A stretch of 64,000 bases of DNA from NCBI GenBank assembly GCA_013368445.1, contig JAACJO010000007.1, positions 310,001-374,000 on the forward strand, given 5' to 3'. Source of the stretch: Leucocoprinus leucothites (Eukaryota; Basidiomycota; Agaricomycetes; Agaricales; Agaricaceae). Position numbers and translations under genes: made by a program. Below, piece by piece: positions 47,512 through 58,339 of this stretch (its first letter is position 1; each line of letters begins with the position of its first letter). The notes under the pieces are model-generated. The model searched no databases. It saw only the letters and a program-made list of their open reading frames with translations, and was not told where the DNA came from.

Positions 47512-50500
47512 TTACCAGAAGAAAAGTCTGCGAGTAGTTTGTCCATCCGGTTCTTCTGGATCTTTGAGACGGATTCTTTGCAACTGTCACAGAAAGTTAA
47601 GATGAGATGAATGAACAGCGGGGAGTCTCAACACACCTCCAGGCTCATTACAGTCCGTTTGGTAAAAAGATCGCTGATTTTGGTCCGTTCTTTGAAGTTG
47701 TAATCGGTGGAACTTCGACATTGGTTCTGGCACTGGGTTGTGATTGACACAAACCTCCCCATCATGCTGAACTTAGCCCAGTGAATCCGTTCTGGATCAT
47801 CCTCCTTGTGATCACGATTGTTTTCCTGAGCTTTAACCATGTCGGCGATATGAACCTCCCTAAACACGGCTCAGTGGGCGGCTCGGTAAAAAGTGGGTAG
47901 GACCTTACATGGCAGGGATGCATGATCCCTTGCTATTTCGCAGGGCAAGTCGGTATGCACGGTGAGCACGGAGCTGTTGCAGGAGAACCTCCCAGGACTG
48001 TAAATTCTTGGCTTGTTCTGGGGATCGACTCTTGAATAACTCCATCGTCTCGTCCCCAGGATACATGGCACTGTTGATCCCGGCAACAAAAGCACGAAGC
48101 GCAGAATAGTTGTTCAATGATCTTAGTCTTGCTGCGATGTCAACCATTTTCTCCATCTGACGGGCACGTCGCTGAGCCCTATCATGACACAAGATCAAAG
48201 ATACAACCCTAGAGAATAACCTTGAATGAGCCATTTAATCAAACCGACGTGAGGTCAGGACTTACCAGTCACCAATATGATTGGCGATTGTGTTGAAAGC
48301 TACAATGGGATCATCGGGTTTCTTCTGTTTCAAGAAAACAAAGTGCATCCAGTCACGGTTCTGCAAGGCTTCATCAGTAAATAACGGACTTCAGGGAGAA
48401 GAAAACTGACAGTAATGTCGAGGAAGTACTTGGCCTCGACGCGGGTTATTTCTTCCGCAACCTCCGAAGCTTCGAGGGTCATGACCTCGTTGGCTACCCG
48501 TACGAGATCCTTTAATTGTTGCTTCGACGTTGGATCATGATCTGAGGAACTATTGAATGCAAGTCCCAGACTGCGCACTAGAGGCAAGCTGGGCCTGCGG
48601 TCTCGAACGCTTGAGCTCGATGGGGGTATGGGAGAATTGACAGGCTGAGAAGGGGGAATAGGCGGGGGTATGTTGGGAGGAGGTAGCCGAGATGAAGAGA
48701 CTTCCGAGGCTTCCTGCTCGCCTTCGTCGATTTGGAAATAATCCTCGTCCTCCAAAAAGCTTTCAACATCGCTTTCGTCTGTAATATCCGGCTGGGTAGC
48801 CCAAATCGCATCCTCATCTTGAAGAGTCGGAAGAACTTCCAAGAACGGCAAGAGCTGCGAGCCGTAGTGCAAAAGGTGGGTTTTGGCAAGTATGGAACGT
48901 ATCAACGCGTGAAGTGCACCGGCTGTACCCTTGACAGCGAAATCCGACGGGTATTCTACAATCCAGACTTCTAAAAGGTGGCAAATTCTGTGTAAAAATG
49001 TTTTTAGGTCTGATCTGAGAGGCCGATCCAATGTCAATATAACACACCTCATCTGTGCAAAACAGGAGAACATGGGGTCCCCGGAAGGCTCGTCTAGCTG
49101 TCGCATCTTCTTTTGCATTGCTAGAAGCACGCTTCTGGGCGTGCAGAACCTTCGGTATGTGAGCAAGAAAGATGAGATAAAGCTCGGATCTACGGAGGTG
49201 TGTCATTAAGAATTCAACGAAGGAATGGACTTGAGAGATCGTACCGTCCCCACTGACAGCAATGAACAGAAGCTTGTCCAAAAGAGTGTCAAGAGTGGCA
49301 AATTGCGCCGGTTTCCTAGAGAAATCTCAGAATTGAGAAATGCTGCTGAGCTGTAGAGATAAACGCACGGTTTATCCTTCTCCATGGCATTGGTGCTACT
49401 GCTTTGTTGTGTATCGTCCAAACTGGGCTCAACGATTTCACCATCTTCGTATTCCTGATGTGGGTGTGGCATGGCACTCTCTTCATAAGGGACCTCGGTC
49501 GCCGAAGGAGGATTGACCAAACGAGTTTGACCGAGATCCTCGTTGACTTGAGATCGGGGGAAGACGGTATTCAGGGTCCCATTGACAGTAACTGACATGT
49601 CTGACGAGTTCACATATTGGCTATGATATGCGGATGGTGTTGGAAGAGGTTGTTGCGGAGGAGGTCGAGGCTGAGTCGTAGTTGGAGTTGCCGTACGAGA
49701 GTTGTCCCAAGGAGGAGGGGAAACAAGGATATCAGGGGACGCGGGATTAAGATACGTGTGGTCAGGCAAATTGATGGTGTCGATAGCTTCTGTGGACATG
49801 GGTCAGTGACTATACGAGAGAAGACTCATGAATTTAGACAAACGTCTGTGTCGGAATACAGCTTTGAGCAACCAATCAAAGGATCGCCTTAATTTATCCC
49901 TTCCAGCGTCATTGACGACCGAAACCTCGACCAGGCCAGCACGGTACTGATTGAGAAAGCTGGAAGCGAAATCGGGTTGAATTTGAGGGTCCAAATCCGC
50001 TTTACAAGCGAGCACGATGATGGGAAGTCTCATAGCATGATATGCTCCTTTGAAAGAGAAAAGAGAATAGCATAAGCGTTATGATTAGGTGACAAGGAAA
50101 GTTGCTCACGGAGTAACTGCTCAACGGGCTTGAAAGAGTTCCGGTCCGCAGAATCATAGCAAATGACGGCGCCGTCAAGGCAGGGGACAGCTTCTGGCCA
50201 CAGGTGACCGCGGGGGATGTGTGCATCAGTGAGAGCTATATCGATTTCTATGACGGTCAGAGGGCTGTCTGGGAACTTGTCCCGAATGACTGTGCCCAAG
50301 CGGTACGTGTCTTTAGGAATGTGGTAAGCACTGAATGGCCGATCTCGAACGAGAACAAGGGGCTTACACAAAGGAGCCGAAATATCACCGACGACCCTTT
50401 GAACAGTAGAGGGGAGTGGGTCTGAAAGGTTGAAGCCAGAAAGCCCTTTGCGGATTGCCTGGGACTTGCCACAACCTGAAACTCCTATCACGATGAGAGT

Positions 50501-51250
50501 AACATTCTCACTCAAAGCTGGAGGCGGCGGAGGGATCTGTGAAATATTCAGTTACGATCAATGGCTCGAGAAAAAAAAGGGAATAGAACGGACAGAGGGG
50601 ACTTGGGTATTGATCAGTATTCGCCTATTCTGTGGTTGAGACTGAGCACCGTTGCTCATACTCCGGGCACGACCAGAATCCACGATTGAGGTAACAGTCC
50701 GGCGAGGAACAGGCTGATGGAACTGGTCGGTAGAAATGGCGGATAAAGAGATTGTGGAATCAGTGGCAGAGGGAGTAGTTCTTGAAGGGAGAGGCAGCTC
50801 TCCACCACGGACGGGAAGTCTGGGCTGGTCTGAGCCTTTTAGGGAAGGGAGGCGTGGTTGCCGGTCTGCGTCCGAGTCCCGTTGTTGCTGTTCACGTACC
50901 GAGCTGACACTCGCCCCACGATTGCGACCCGACCGCAGGTCCACCACCGACTCGCGCCGAAATGGGGATGTCAGACCGGCGACAAACCCCCGGGCGGCAG
51001 GGGGCTGGGGTTCTCTCGGAGGGCGGGGAGTGGGTGATGTAACGAAGGAATCGACAGAGATGGATTTACGGAGCGGCGGCGGGGGGCTGAGGGACTGGCG
51101 AGAGGGGGGTTGTCGAGGGGAGGCAGGGTGTCTGAACTGGAGGGTCGGGGAGAATGGCTCCGGGAATGGGCCGGCGGGGCGGTCGACGGGGACGGGGAGG
51201 TCGAGCGGGGGCAGCTTGGGCAGGTGGGGGAGGGAGGGGTGACTGGCCAT
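47512..51250 (-). CDS. RasGEF (CDC25-type) with N-terminal GTPase-like domain
   Basis: The CDC25/RasGEF domain loads Ras-type GTPases with GTP at membranes. Start MASHPSLPHLPKLPPLDLPV at 51250 opens about 230 residues of Pro/Ser/Arg-rich disorder. Then ENVTLIVIGVSGCGKSQA gives a P-loop (50488-50465), and further on IPRGHLWPEAVPCLDGAVIC and LPIIVLACKADLDP resemble the strand before G4 and a CKAD version of N/TKxD. So a Ras-like GTPase fold of about 170 residues lies upstream of the exchange module. After a linker, DPSFISSFLLTYRRFCTPRS starts the RasGEF N-terminal (REM) motif, and the catalytic part shows PDDPIVAFNTIANHIGDW, MEKMVDIAARLRSLNNYSAL and NSAMYPGDETMELF-type helices. The last exon gives LQRIRLKDPEEPDGQTTRRL then FFW. 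About 1000 residues. Divergent from the SurE gene. Confidence 0.86.
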
Positions 51251-51362
51251 CGGGGTGGACAGTGACGAGAGGAAAGAGGAGTCTAGGTTGTGTGGGAGAG
51301 TGACAATAGACTGTGACAAAACACTCCTCCATATCCGTACACAACACTTCCCAATCTCCTCC
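51251..51362. promoter_or_regulatory. Very short divergent promoter, RasGEF / SurE-type phosphatase
   Basis: Only 112 bp separate the two start codons, so the regulatory elements must overlap the leaders or lie inside the genes. No obvious TATA box is present. Confidence 0.4.
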
Positions 51363-52752
51363 ATGCCTGCATCTCCAACTATCCTTCTCACGGTAAAATC
51401 CCACATCACTTCGTTCCTGCATACGCGCTAACCCTCTACAGAACGACGACGGCCCCCCGAGCCCAAACGAGTCCCCCTACATCCTAGGCCTCTACCGCCA
51501 TCTCACACAACATCTAGGTGCCTATTGTTTACCTAGCAATGGAGACCTCCCGATCTTAGTGCTCACTTGACTCCAGGTTGGAATGTCAAGGTTGTCCTTC
51601 CCAGCACCCAGAAATCCTGGATTGGTACGGCATGACCTATGTTACGGAATACATATCACCTCAGCATTTTTTCAGGAAAGGCATACCACATCAAGGAAAT
51701 CACCAAGGGCTCCTACTACTACCCTAGCGAAAACGGGCAAGGCGAGATAACAGATTCCTCGCGTCCTCTCAAAGATGGAGAGTTGGTCTGTCAACTCCCC
51801 TCGATACCTTGATCACGACCAGCACTGACGCCAAGACTACAGGCGGAGTGGATTCTTCTTGATGGCGTATGATTTCCGCCACCAGCCCACAAATCGAACC
51901 ATTAAATGATGCCCAGACACCAGCAACATGTGCCAACATCGCACTCAACAATCTCTGGCCGGGGCAAATAGATCTTGTCGTTAGTAGTGCCTTCGACCTC
52001 TCTTCTTCCTTATCCCCTGACCGGCTTTTCACTAGGTATCCGGTCCCAACCTGGGTCGGAACACTTCTGGTCCGTTCTGATATCCTCCAAGTCTTCGATA
52101 ATCATTTAAACTCTGACCCACAGCTGCATTTGCTCTCTCTTCTGGCACGATCGGTGCTGCACTCTCCTCATCTCTCTGCAAGATCCGCTCCGTCGCCCTT
52201 TCATACGGCACGGTTGTCCATCCAACCCCCACCACCTATCACGAGCCGGCACACCGGTTAAGTTGCCGAATCATAGAACACCTCTGGCATAATTGGGGAG
52301 AAGATCAATCTGGTTTGCGCGATGGCGAAGTAGACCTCTACAGCATCAACATTCCCCTTATTGAACGCCTCCTGACTGAAGAAGACTTAAAGATATACTG
52401 GACGAGCATCTGGCGAAATTCTTATGGCCGCCTTTTCAAAAACGTCTCGGCCGAGCATACCCCGGAACAATCACGATCCGACGTCGTCCTCACCAGCGGG
52501 GAACAGCAAGGCGAGGTTAAGACCGCCGCCGTTGGCCCTTCACCCACTCATTCAGGCAATCTGTTATTCAAATGGGCCCCTGATATGAAAGACCTTGTTA
52601 CACCCCCTCTCTCCGTGCTTCCCATTGGCTCAGATGGTTGGGCAATCCATCAGGGCCATGTCAGCGTCACTCCGTTGCGTGCTAGCTTTGGGGAACCTCA
52701 TACTCATCAAAGCATAGAGCTCGAGGATAGGATCTGGAAATTGAAGTTGTAG
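51363..52752 (+). CDS. SurE-like 5'/3'-nucleotidase (acid phosphatase)
   Basis: SurE-family enzymes are metal-dependent phosphatases acting on nucleoside monophosphates. Exon 1 and 2 join as MPASPTILLTNDDGPPSPNE, with the metal-binding Asn-Asp-Asp near the start. Next come LGWNVKVVLPSTQKSWIGKA YHIKEI. Two small introns must then be removed near 51985-52115 (ending GTC and TCTG) to give LVVSGPNLGRNTSAAFALSS then GTIGAALSSSL, the second conserved SurE block SGPNxGxN. The remainder includes VALSYGTVVHPTPPTYHEPA, LYSINIPLIERLLTEEDLKI YW and the C-terminus LEDRIWKLKL. About 300 residues. All expected catalytic motifs are present. Its stop lies 75 bp from the first GH16 gene stop on the other strand. 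Confidence 0.88.
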
Positions 52753-52827
52753 CTTAGCGCGGAGAACTGTTCATTAAATCGTACTCTATAAACTCAGAGT
52801 CATTCGGTGTCCCGACATGAAACTTTC

Positions 52828-54724
52828 TCAAAACAGGAATGCTACTGCTGCTGCGACCAAAGTTGTCCAAAATGGTAGAGGTCCTGTTGCTGGAAAAGGG
52901 GGTTCCTCTCGGATAGCGGTCGATACAAGCCCGTTCAGGTTTTGTTTCCCATATACCTTGAGCGAGTTGATTATCCAGGTCGCATTCTACAGAATTCCTT
53001 TAGGAATGCGCTTTTAGCGAAGTGAGCTCTCACGCGAGCTACGCACCACAAAGTTACTAGGATCTTGAAGCCTTTCGGCACACGTCCCAGGACACCCAGA
53101 GGTCGCGTAGGAATTGCCTGCCCAGTCACCTATAACAACAACAAATGTCAAATTTAGCCCCTAGCCAGCTGAAATCTCTACAAACCACAGAATGTGATAT
53201 CTGCAATATCATGTTATCAGTACTCCGAGAGGAACAATAACTTCAAAAGACAAACTGAGAATGATCGTGTGATTCTTAAAGAATGCCAAGGGGTCGCATT
53301 GAGACGGGTCGAGAAAAGCCGAAGGAGGTCCCCATCCATCTGGATGAGGCACACCATCAATAATATCCTTGGGAATCGCCTGGCGGTAGAAGGACCCTAA
53401 TAAACCAGAGGTGCATCAGAACACGACCATATAGAAACGCCACTATAGCCACTAGAACTCGTAGTTGCGCGGGGGCCGAGACACACACATACACACAGCA
53501 ATTCCATTTTCGTCCCATTTCATCACAAAAACGCCTCCTCCTTGAGCATCAAAGTACGGACCGTACGATGCCCTACTCCATTCAACAATACCACAACCCG
53601 CATTATTGTTGATCAGACCATTACAGTCCGTATGATTCTGCCCATCGACATTCTGTTGGTCCGCGTTAGGATTGATTTTACTACTTTCGATGATCACGAA
53701 CCACTATTGTCCCAGAAAAGGTGCTATTTGGGGCGAGATGACATCCTGGGCGATAAATCAGGTTGTGTCTGAGTCATCATTTCATCACGCTAGCGCACCT
53801 GGTGACGTGTGCCAGGCGACCTGGTTGTGCTGATTGTCATGTACACCTTCAATGATATCGATTTCACCAGCCTGAATATCATTAATATGGCAGAGTTGGA
53901 ACCTCGAGGCATTGACTTACGTAGGGCCAAGTACCCTCTCCTAAAGTCCAGAAGGCAGGCCAAGTTCCTGGACAATTTTAAGTATAAAGCCCCCAGCCAA
54001 CCAAGGGACAAATCCGCCTCACCGCAACCCCACGGTGCTTTCTTTAAATCGAGGATAAAAAGACCGGTGTTATATCTTCTTTGCGACGAAATGCGAACAC
54101 TGAAAATGCAATACAATGTCACTCTCCACGTCGAGACGCTAATCGAAATGGCACACACCTGTCGCGTTTCACTCCATTGGCTAACCAAGTGTCGTTATCG
54201 CCTTTTACAACAGCAGTTCCATCCTCCAGAGTGTAGATCAGGTTCTTCTGCAGTGCTTCTTCTCGAGGCACATAACTAAATATGTTCAAGAAACAAAGTA
54301 AGTCCCTCCATCTTTTGCAGTCAAGAGAAACCGCACGGACTTTACTTGGCCGCTTTAGAGTTGTTTTCAATCCTAGTTGTTTACGACTGAAGGATAATGA
54401 AGACGAAGACGACGTACTTTGTTGGATCTTGCCCTGTGAAAAAATCCCATCGGCTACGAAAAGGAATCAACAACCAGCCTTGGAAGAGCGATGAAGTACT
54501 TACTCGAAGAAATTGCTTCCCGAGTACTCATCTACAGGTAACCAGACAAATGGCGTGCCGTTTATATTATGATTGATACTCTGCTGTCGTCTTTCGAATC
54601 TTGTACCAGTCGAATGGCCAGGTCCCCCAAGATGTCGAGGCCACAGAGGCCACGAAAAGGCAGAGCACGCTGTAACGTGCACTCCAAAAATGATCAAGAA
54701 ATTAGCTGGCAGGCGTAGTCGCAT
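52828..54724 (-). CDS. GH16 endo-beta-1,3(4)-glucanase, copy 1
   Basis: GH16 enzymes of this type cut beta-1,3(4)-glucans of fungal or plant walls. The start MRLRLPANFLIIFGVHVTAC at 54724 is a signal peptide (an upstream in-frame Met at 54751 is possible). After exon joining, FFDRWDFFTGQDPTNYVPRE leads to LDLKKAPWGCGTWPAFWTLG and then the catalytic strand GEIDIIEGVHDN (motif E-x-D-x-x-E, 53848-53865), both glutamates present. The second half reads DCNGLINNNAGCGIVEWSRA, YGPYFDAQGGGVFVMKWDEN, VWSFYRQAIPKDI and IIFDITFCGDWAGNSYATSG. It ends with a hydrophobic stretch WTTLVAAAVAFLF, a probable GPI-anchor signal. About nine exons, no lesion. Tandem paralogue of copy 2 next to it. A CACGTG lies 197 bp upstream. 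Confidence 0.9.
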
Positions 54725-55119
54725 AATGGAGGATGTTTGGGATGAAGGCACTTGTTTCCCTTCAAAGTGACGTATTTATGTAGCCATTGTGATATGACAA
54801 GCACACGCGAGCCCGGGCATGATCTTTCTTGGCTCCAAAAGAAGCAGGGCAGTCAGGGTCACATTAGCATAGCCTGTCCCGAGTCCTCATACATCGGACA
54901 TGGTGTATTCGCACCGATGCCACGTGTTGTCCGAACAGCGAGCGTCATTTTGGGGATTGTCTGGAGCCAACGAGGCTACTGATTGTCCTAATCACTTTGT
55001 CTATTTCCATCAACATGCAGTACTCATGAGACGTATCATCTAATACACATAAAAATAGATCGTGAGTAATGTACCTGTAGAGCTCAGCAGCCATAAATAC
55101 TGAGCTATCCAAACCCAAG
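54725..55119. promoter_or_regulatory. Spacer between GH16 copies
   Basis: 395 bp with the copy 1 promoter and copy 2 3' flank. A CACGTG palindrome is at 54921-54926. No gene is apparent. Confidence 0.4.
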
Positions 55120-56882
55120 CTACGTCAGCCAAGTAAAGATGGCCCCAAGCATCGCAAAAGCAACCCCAGTCGCGCTCCAGGACGTCGAGAGGATGGCGCC
55201 AGCCTCAACTGTTCCGGACAGCGTCTGTTTTCGGTAGACTTTCAGGTTATTGATAATCCAAGTAGCATTCTGATGAAATGAGCTCGAGGCTTGAATAATG
55301 AATGTACAAAATAAATCTTACCACAAAGTTGCTCGGGTCCATCAGCCTCTCGGCGCATGTTCCAGGGCAATTCGTCGAGGCGTAGGAGTTACCCGCCCAA
55401 TCGCCTAAATCAAGAATCAAGAAATTATTGACTATATATCAAAGACCGGACCCACCGCAGAAGGTGATATCTGGCACAGACAGTTAGACACGTTCAAACG
55501 GGTATAGTAGTTCTTCCTCACCGAAAACTATTGAATGGTTAGAGAAATATTGGCTGATGTTACAGTCATCGGGACTTAGAGCCGCGACTGGAGCGCCCCA
55601 TTTTGACGGATCAGGACTGCCTTGGGTAATATCCATCGGAATCGCTTGTCTGTAGAAAGACCCTACAATGCTTCAATTGACCGATCCAAAAGAAGAAGTA
55701 AATCAACGCACAGACGGCGATGCCAGCATCGTCCCACTTCATCGCAAAGACACCTCCTCCCAGCGAGTCGAAAAAGGGCCCATATGATGCCCTGCTCCAT
55801 TCGATAATAGCACAGCCAGAATTGTCATTAATTAATCCATCACATTGAGTGTTGCTCTGTCCCCCCAGTTGCTGAAGGAAGCTACAGATGAGAACTCAGT
55901 ATGGGATCGCCCTGAACTGACTTACAGCGACAGTCCCAGTGAAAGTGGTATTCGGGTTCAGCATACACCCTGAGGCCAGTGTGAACAATAGAAATATATA
56001 GCCAACAAGTTTAACTCATACCAGGTGCAGTATGAAACGTAACTTGATTGTGTTCGTTATCGTGAACGCCTTCTATGATATCTATTTCGCCTGTCTTCAA
56101 AGGGCATGAGTACGAAAGGCGATGTCCGACGACCGTTGAGGCGATACACCTACATCCGGCCACTTACCCGCTCCTAATGTCCAAAATGCCGGCCAGACAC
56201 CTGCAGAAGTCAAGTCGTACGAACACAGTAAACTTGGTCATTTGGCCTTACCGCAACCCCAAGGTGCCTTATCCAAGTCAAGAATAAACAATCCACCATT
56301 ATACTGCGCTTGGCTGGAAATGCGGACACTGCGATCGTTCTTTAGAAGGAAAATAGTAGAGAAGGGAGAAAGATTCGTGCAAACCTTCTGCGGCTTACGC
56401 CCTGGCTCAACCGTGTGGTATTATCGCCCTGCATGATGACTTTGCCATCAGGACGAACAAAGGCAAGGCCAGTGGCAAAGGCATCTTCTTTAGTGGTATA
56501 ACTAACCCAATGTTTCAATAACCTGATAGAATGCATCCCCATGACGAAAACTCACTTTACAGTGCCACTGCACAAGATACCTGAATCAACGTCAAGGAGG
56601 GTCATTGAAAACGAGGACTACTCACTGTGTTGGGTCAGTGTCAGTAAAAAAGCTCCAGCGGCTTTCCAGCAGACGTTCTCAAAAGTTCACCAGTACAGAG
56701 GGGCATATTACGTACTCGAAGAAGGAAGGGCCAGAATATTCATCATCGGGCAACCAAAGGAAAGTGGAACCGTTGGAGCCGGTGTTCAAACTACTTCTTG
56801 CATGTAAATCGCGCTGAGCGACCACGGTTTGTAGATGGAAAATGAGAAGAGTGGTAAGGCAAGAGGGAAGGAGCGGCAGCAT
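55120..56882 (-). CDS. GH16 endo-beta-1,3(4)-glucanase, copy 2
   Basis: This is a close paralogue of copy 1 in the same orientation. I chose the Met at 56882 because it starts a clean signal peptide, MLPLLPSCLTTLLIFHLQTV, rather than the in-frame Met at 56996 that would add 38 unlike residues. The conserved entry FLWLPDDEYSGPSFFE follows. The catalytic strand GEIDIIEGVHDNEHNQ (56071-56088 for the core) keeps E-x-D-x-x-E. The later part contains CDGLINDNSGCAIIEWSRAS, YGPFFDSLGGGVFAMKWDDA, VWSFYRQAIPMDI and IVFDITFCGDWAGNSYASTN. The C-terminus SATGVAFAMLGAIFTWLT is hydrophobic, again fitting a GPI signal. Both copies share exon order, so the duplication was of the whole gene. Substrate preference cannot be read from sequence. 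Confidence 0.9.
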
Positions 56883-57190
56883 AACAACAAAAACAAGGGT
56901 TAGCCTAGAGAGCCACGGAGCCCCACCAGTCCATCCGACAGATATTTGAGGAAAAAAACAACGCAAGTGACTCTGTGAGAAACGCTGGTGCCTCATGTTT
57001 GTAACTATTTTTAACTCAACTTTGGTTTAAGCGCTCAAACCGACTTAAAAACTCAAACTATAAAGTTCATAGGACCACACACGTAGAATGAAGCAGAGTG
57101 GTGCCTCTTTTGTTTTCAAATTGAAGCGAAGACATAGACATAGCGGGAGAACATGATATGGTAGACATGAAGATGGAAAAAGCACAATCA
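56883..57190. promoter_or_regulatory. Promoter region of GH16 copy 2
   Basis: 308 bp between the GH16 copy 2 start and the RPL15 stop, both minus strand. A/T-rich with a run of TTTAACTCAA-like sequence; no gene seen. Confidence 0.35.
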
Positions 57191-58024
57191 TCAACGGTAT
57201 CGGCGCAAGCTGAGAGTGTTGTGCCTCTTCCAGGTGGAACGAGCGGGAGTGTGATTGTGGCGATGCCCCTTGCCCAAACCACGGTTCTGTACAGACGGTG
57301 TTTGTGAATTTGAACGTCCTTATAGAAAATTTGAGCCGAAAACACACCTGTTTGCCAGCACTGGTAAGACCACGAGCCTCGCGGCGCTTGTGAACGGGGT
57401 TGACGATCCAGTTGATCCTGGCATCGCGGCGGACCTAAGAAACAAGCAGTTGAGAGAGCCATTTCAAGGGGAAAAAAGAATAAACTCTCACAGCCTTGTG
57501 GTTGGGGTCGACCAAGATAACCTCAAAGTACTTATAGACACCATCTTGGTTTACCCAGTAAGAGTTGAGGACACGGAGGTTGCCACATCGCCTGCCAACA
57601 CGCTCCTCCGCAACACTTCTGAGTGATCGTTGAGGCTTGAGGTGATTGACACCCTGGCGAACGGGTTTGCCATAGGTGGCACCTGGATATAGCATTTCAG
57701 TGTCCCGCCCCAGAAAACTACAACTTAAGACGACACTGACCTTTGGGTACGGGCTTCTTTCGGTTGCCGCGGCGGACTCGAATGCGATATACGACATATC
57801 CCTGTTTAGCCTTGTAGCCCAGACGGCGGGCCTTGTCGGGACGGGAAGGACGCGAGGCACGATGGATAACGTTCAATTGACGATACTCCCAGCAACTGAA
57901 TCATACATTAGGTGTATGTTTTGAAATCGATGTTGTTTATTACGCACCGAACACGAAGGAGGAACCGGAGGACATCTGATTGTTTCTTTTTGTAAAGCTC
58001 CCCAATGTACTTGTAGGCTCCCAT
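57191..58024 (-). CDS. RPL15: 60S ribosomal protein L15
   Basis: RPL15 (eL15) is a core protein of the large subunit. The start [20 protein letters not shown] at 58024 is the universal opening of the family. Other conserved parts: [40 protein letters not shown] then [60 protein letters not shown] and [20 protein letters not shown]. The last exon ends in the basic [16 protein letters not shown]. About 203 residues after splicing, the expected size. A probable intron in the 5' leader runs from about 58097 to 58036 (acceptor TTTTACACAG just before the start). Confidence 0.96.
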
Positions 58025-58339
58025 CTTGCCGCGTCTGTGTAAAACGATATAAAACGTTAGATACAGTCATAGCTTCAGCGGGTCCCCGACCCACCTTGTT
58101 CTTGAGGATGTTGAGCCCAGCGACTGATAATATGGGTATCTACCAGTGCGTGGGAGGCTGACTAGAACTGTGCAGTACCCGGCAGATGCCGGTGCTGGTG
58201 AGTCCCTACTCCCTGCTGCATTCTAAACTTAGCTCTCCCTTGTAGGGATCCTATCGTCCATTTAAATTTGCGCGATTGGTATTTACGTATTTATGTCTAC
58301 GTCTACACATACGCAATGATGAAATGCCAAACATATCCC
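58025..58339. promoter_or_regulatory. RPL15 promoter and leader, MFS 3' flank
   Basis: 315 bp holding the RPL15 5' leader with its likely intron (donor GTGGGTCGG near 58097) and upstream promoter, then the MFS 3' flank. No other gene seen. Confidence 0.4.

Larger units (their letters stand above)
52828..56882 (-). repeat. Tandem gene duplication, GH16 pair
   Basis: Two complete GH16 genes lie head-to-tail in the same direction, 395 bp apart. They share signal peptide, exon order, the GEIDIIEGVHDN strand, DITFCGDWAGNSYA and a C-terminal hydrophobic tail, but differ clearly in sequence, so the duplication is not recent. Confidence 0.85.

Noticed and set aside
47256..47546. Minus-strand frame overlapping the RasGEF stop
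   Set aside because: The RasGEF last exon uses another frame (ending RRLFFW) and fits the splice acceptor; this frame has no known content.
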